Source: an uncultured Pseudomonadota bacterium (GTDB lineage Bacteria; Pseudomonadota; Gammaproteobacteria; Steroidobacterales; Woeseiaceae). Taken from it: DNA of 41,218 nt. Position numbers and translations under genes: made by a program. Below the pieces are notes generated by a model. That model searched no databases and was not told the DNA's origin. It was given only the letters and a program-made list of their open reading frames with translations. The stretch is taken from NCBI GenBank assembly GCA_913055625.1, contig CAJXJW010000013.1, forward strand, positions 1-41,218. The letters run 5' to 3'. Positions 41,069 through 41,218 of the stretch are shown here, piece after piece (positions within the stretch are counted from its first letter, which is position 1; each line of letters starts with the position of its first letter).

Positions 41069-41218
41069 CTACGGAACCTGAACCAACTCCTGCATCGTCT
41101 CCCCAGGCAACACCGTCATTTCAAAAGTACCGGTGTGCCCTTTGTGCGCACCCAGCGTGACGTACTTGACGTTGTAGGTGCCCGGCGTCAGTACGAACTT
41201 GCGGGGGTTGCTGCTGGC
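41069..41218 (-). CDS. C-terminal end of a leftward gene, cut by the window
   Basis: The last 49 codons and stop of a gene running in from the right. The readable end includes KFVLTPGTYNVKYVTLGAHK, then GHTGTFEMTVLPGETMQELVQVP. The PGTYNV/PGET pattern is that of a beta-sandwich repeat in surface or periplasmic proteins (carboxypeptidase-regulatory or VWA-associated type), but the family cannot be named from this piece. Codon use is more GC-rich than in the ATPase gene. It is convergent with the ATPase gene, 80 bp apart. Confidence 0.65.
   Translation of the reverse strand, partial: ASSNPRKFVLTPGTYNVKYVTLGAHKGHTGTFEMTVLPGETMQELVQVP

Noticed and set aside
40930..41160. 76-codon rightward open frame at the right edge
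   Set aside because: It overlaps the ATPase end and the leftward gene end, has no ribosome site and no recognisable motif.

Overview
The window looks like chromosomal DNA of a high-GC, heterotrophic Gammaproteobacterium with a large outer-membrane and periplasmic catabolic repertoire. The block plsY-birA-coaX-SPOR-tRNA-Thr(UGT), the 23S-5S rRNA end, two TonB-dependent receptors and several lipoproteins support this. The genus cannot be told from the sequence. A hand count of one typical line (36421-36480) gives 43 of 60 G+C. A line inside the gene at the right end (39241-39300) gives 26 of 60, so the right end differs in composition.

Left end (1-1041): 3' end of 23S rRNA, a complete 5S rRNA, a terminator, then a 216-bp-offset second copy of the last third of 5S plus its terminator. 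Region 1042-6882: a TonB-dependent receptor faces a leftward trio (secreted esterase, multi-pass membrane protein, exported LanC-like protein without zinc-binding cysteines). Region 7069-15337: a rightward cluster in which every product is exported or membrane-bound. It encodes a membrane/cytochrome c/DUF1592 protein, a Tat-exported DUF1552 protein, a small four-cysteine secreted protein, a PQQ dehydrogenase lipoprotein with a c-heme domain, and a periplasmic sugar-isomerase-like TIM barrel. This reads as an extracytoplasmic sugar or polyol oxidation module. It is followed by a GH3 glycosidase lipoprotein with its own promoter and a LacI-type operator, then a leftward DUF2780 lipoprotein - GH5 glycanase - outer-membrane barrel group.

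Region 20525-27960: an unrecognised membrane protein, a Gfo/Idh/MocA oxidoreductase, a YbjN protein, a dienoyl-CoA-reductase-like SDR, a formyltransferase, and a second TonB receptor with a structured leader and a strong terminator. Region 27959-34766: a lipase-like hydrolase with a small membrane protein (leftward), then a tightly packed rightward set: CtlX, a DDAH-like amidinohydrolase, an M61 peptidase, a MetA-type outer-membrane protein and a DMT exporter. Region 34752-38769: lipid kinase (leftward), then the housekeeping operon plsY-birA-coaX-SPOR and tRNA-Thr.

Right end (38770-41218): immediately after tRNA-Thr the composition drops. This stretch holds nested inverted repeats and a single gene for a membrane-anchored HerA/FtsK-type ATPase, the best candidate for acquired DNA and for an undescribed, possibly defensive, function. 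The window ends inside a leftward gene of which only the last 49 codons are present.
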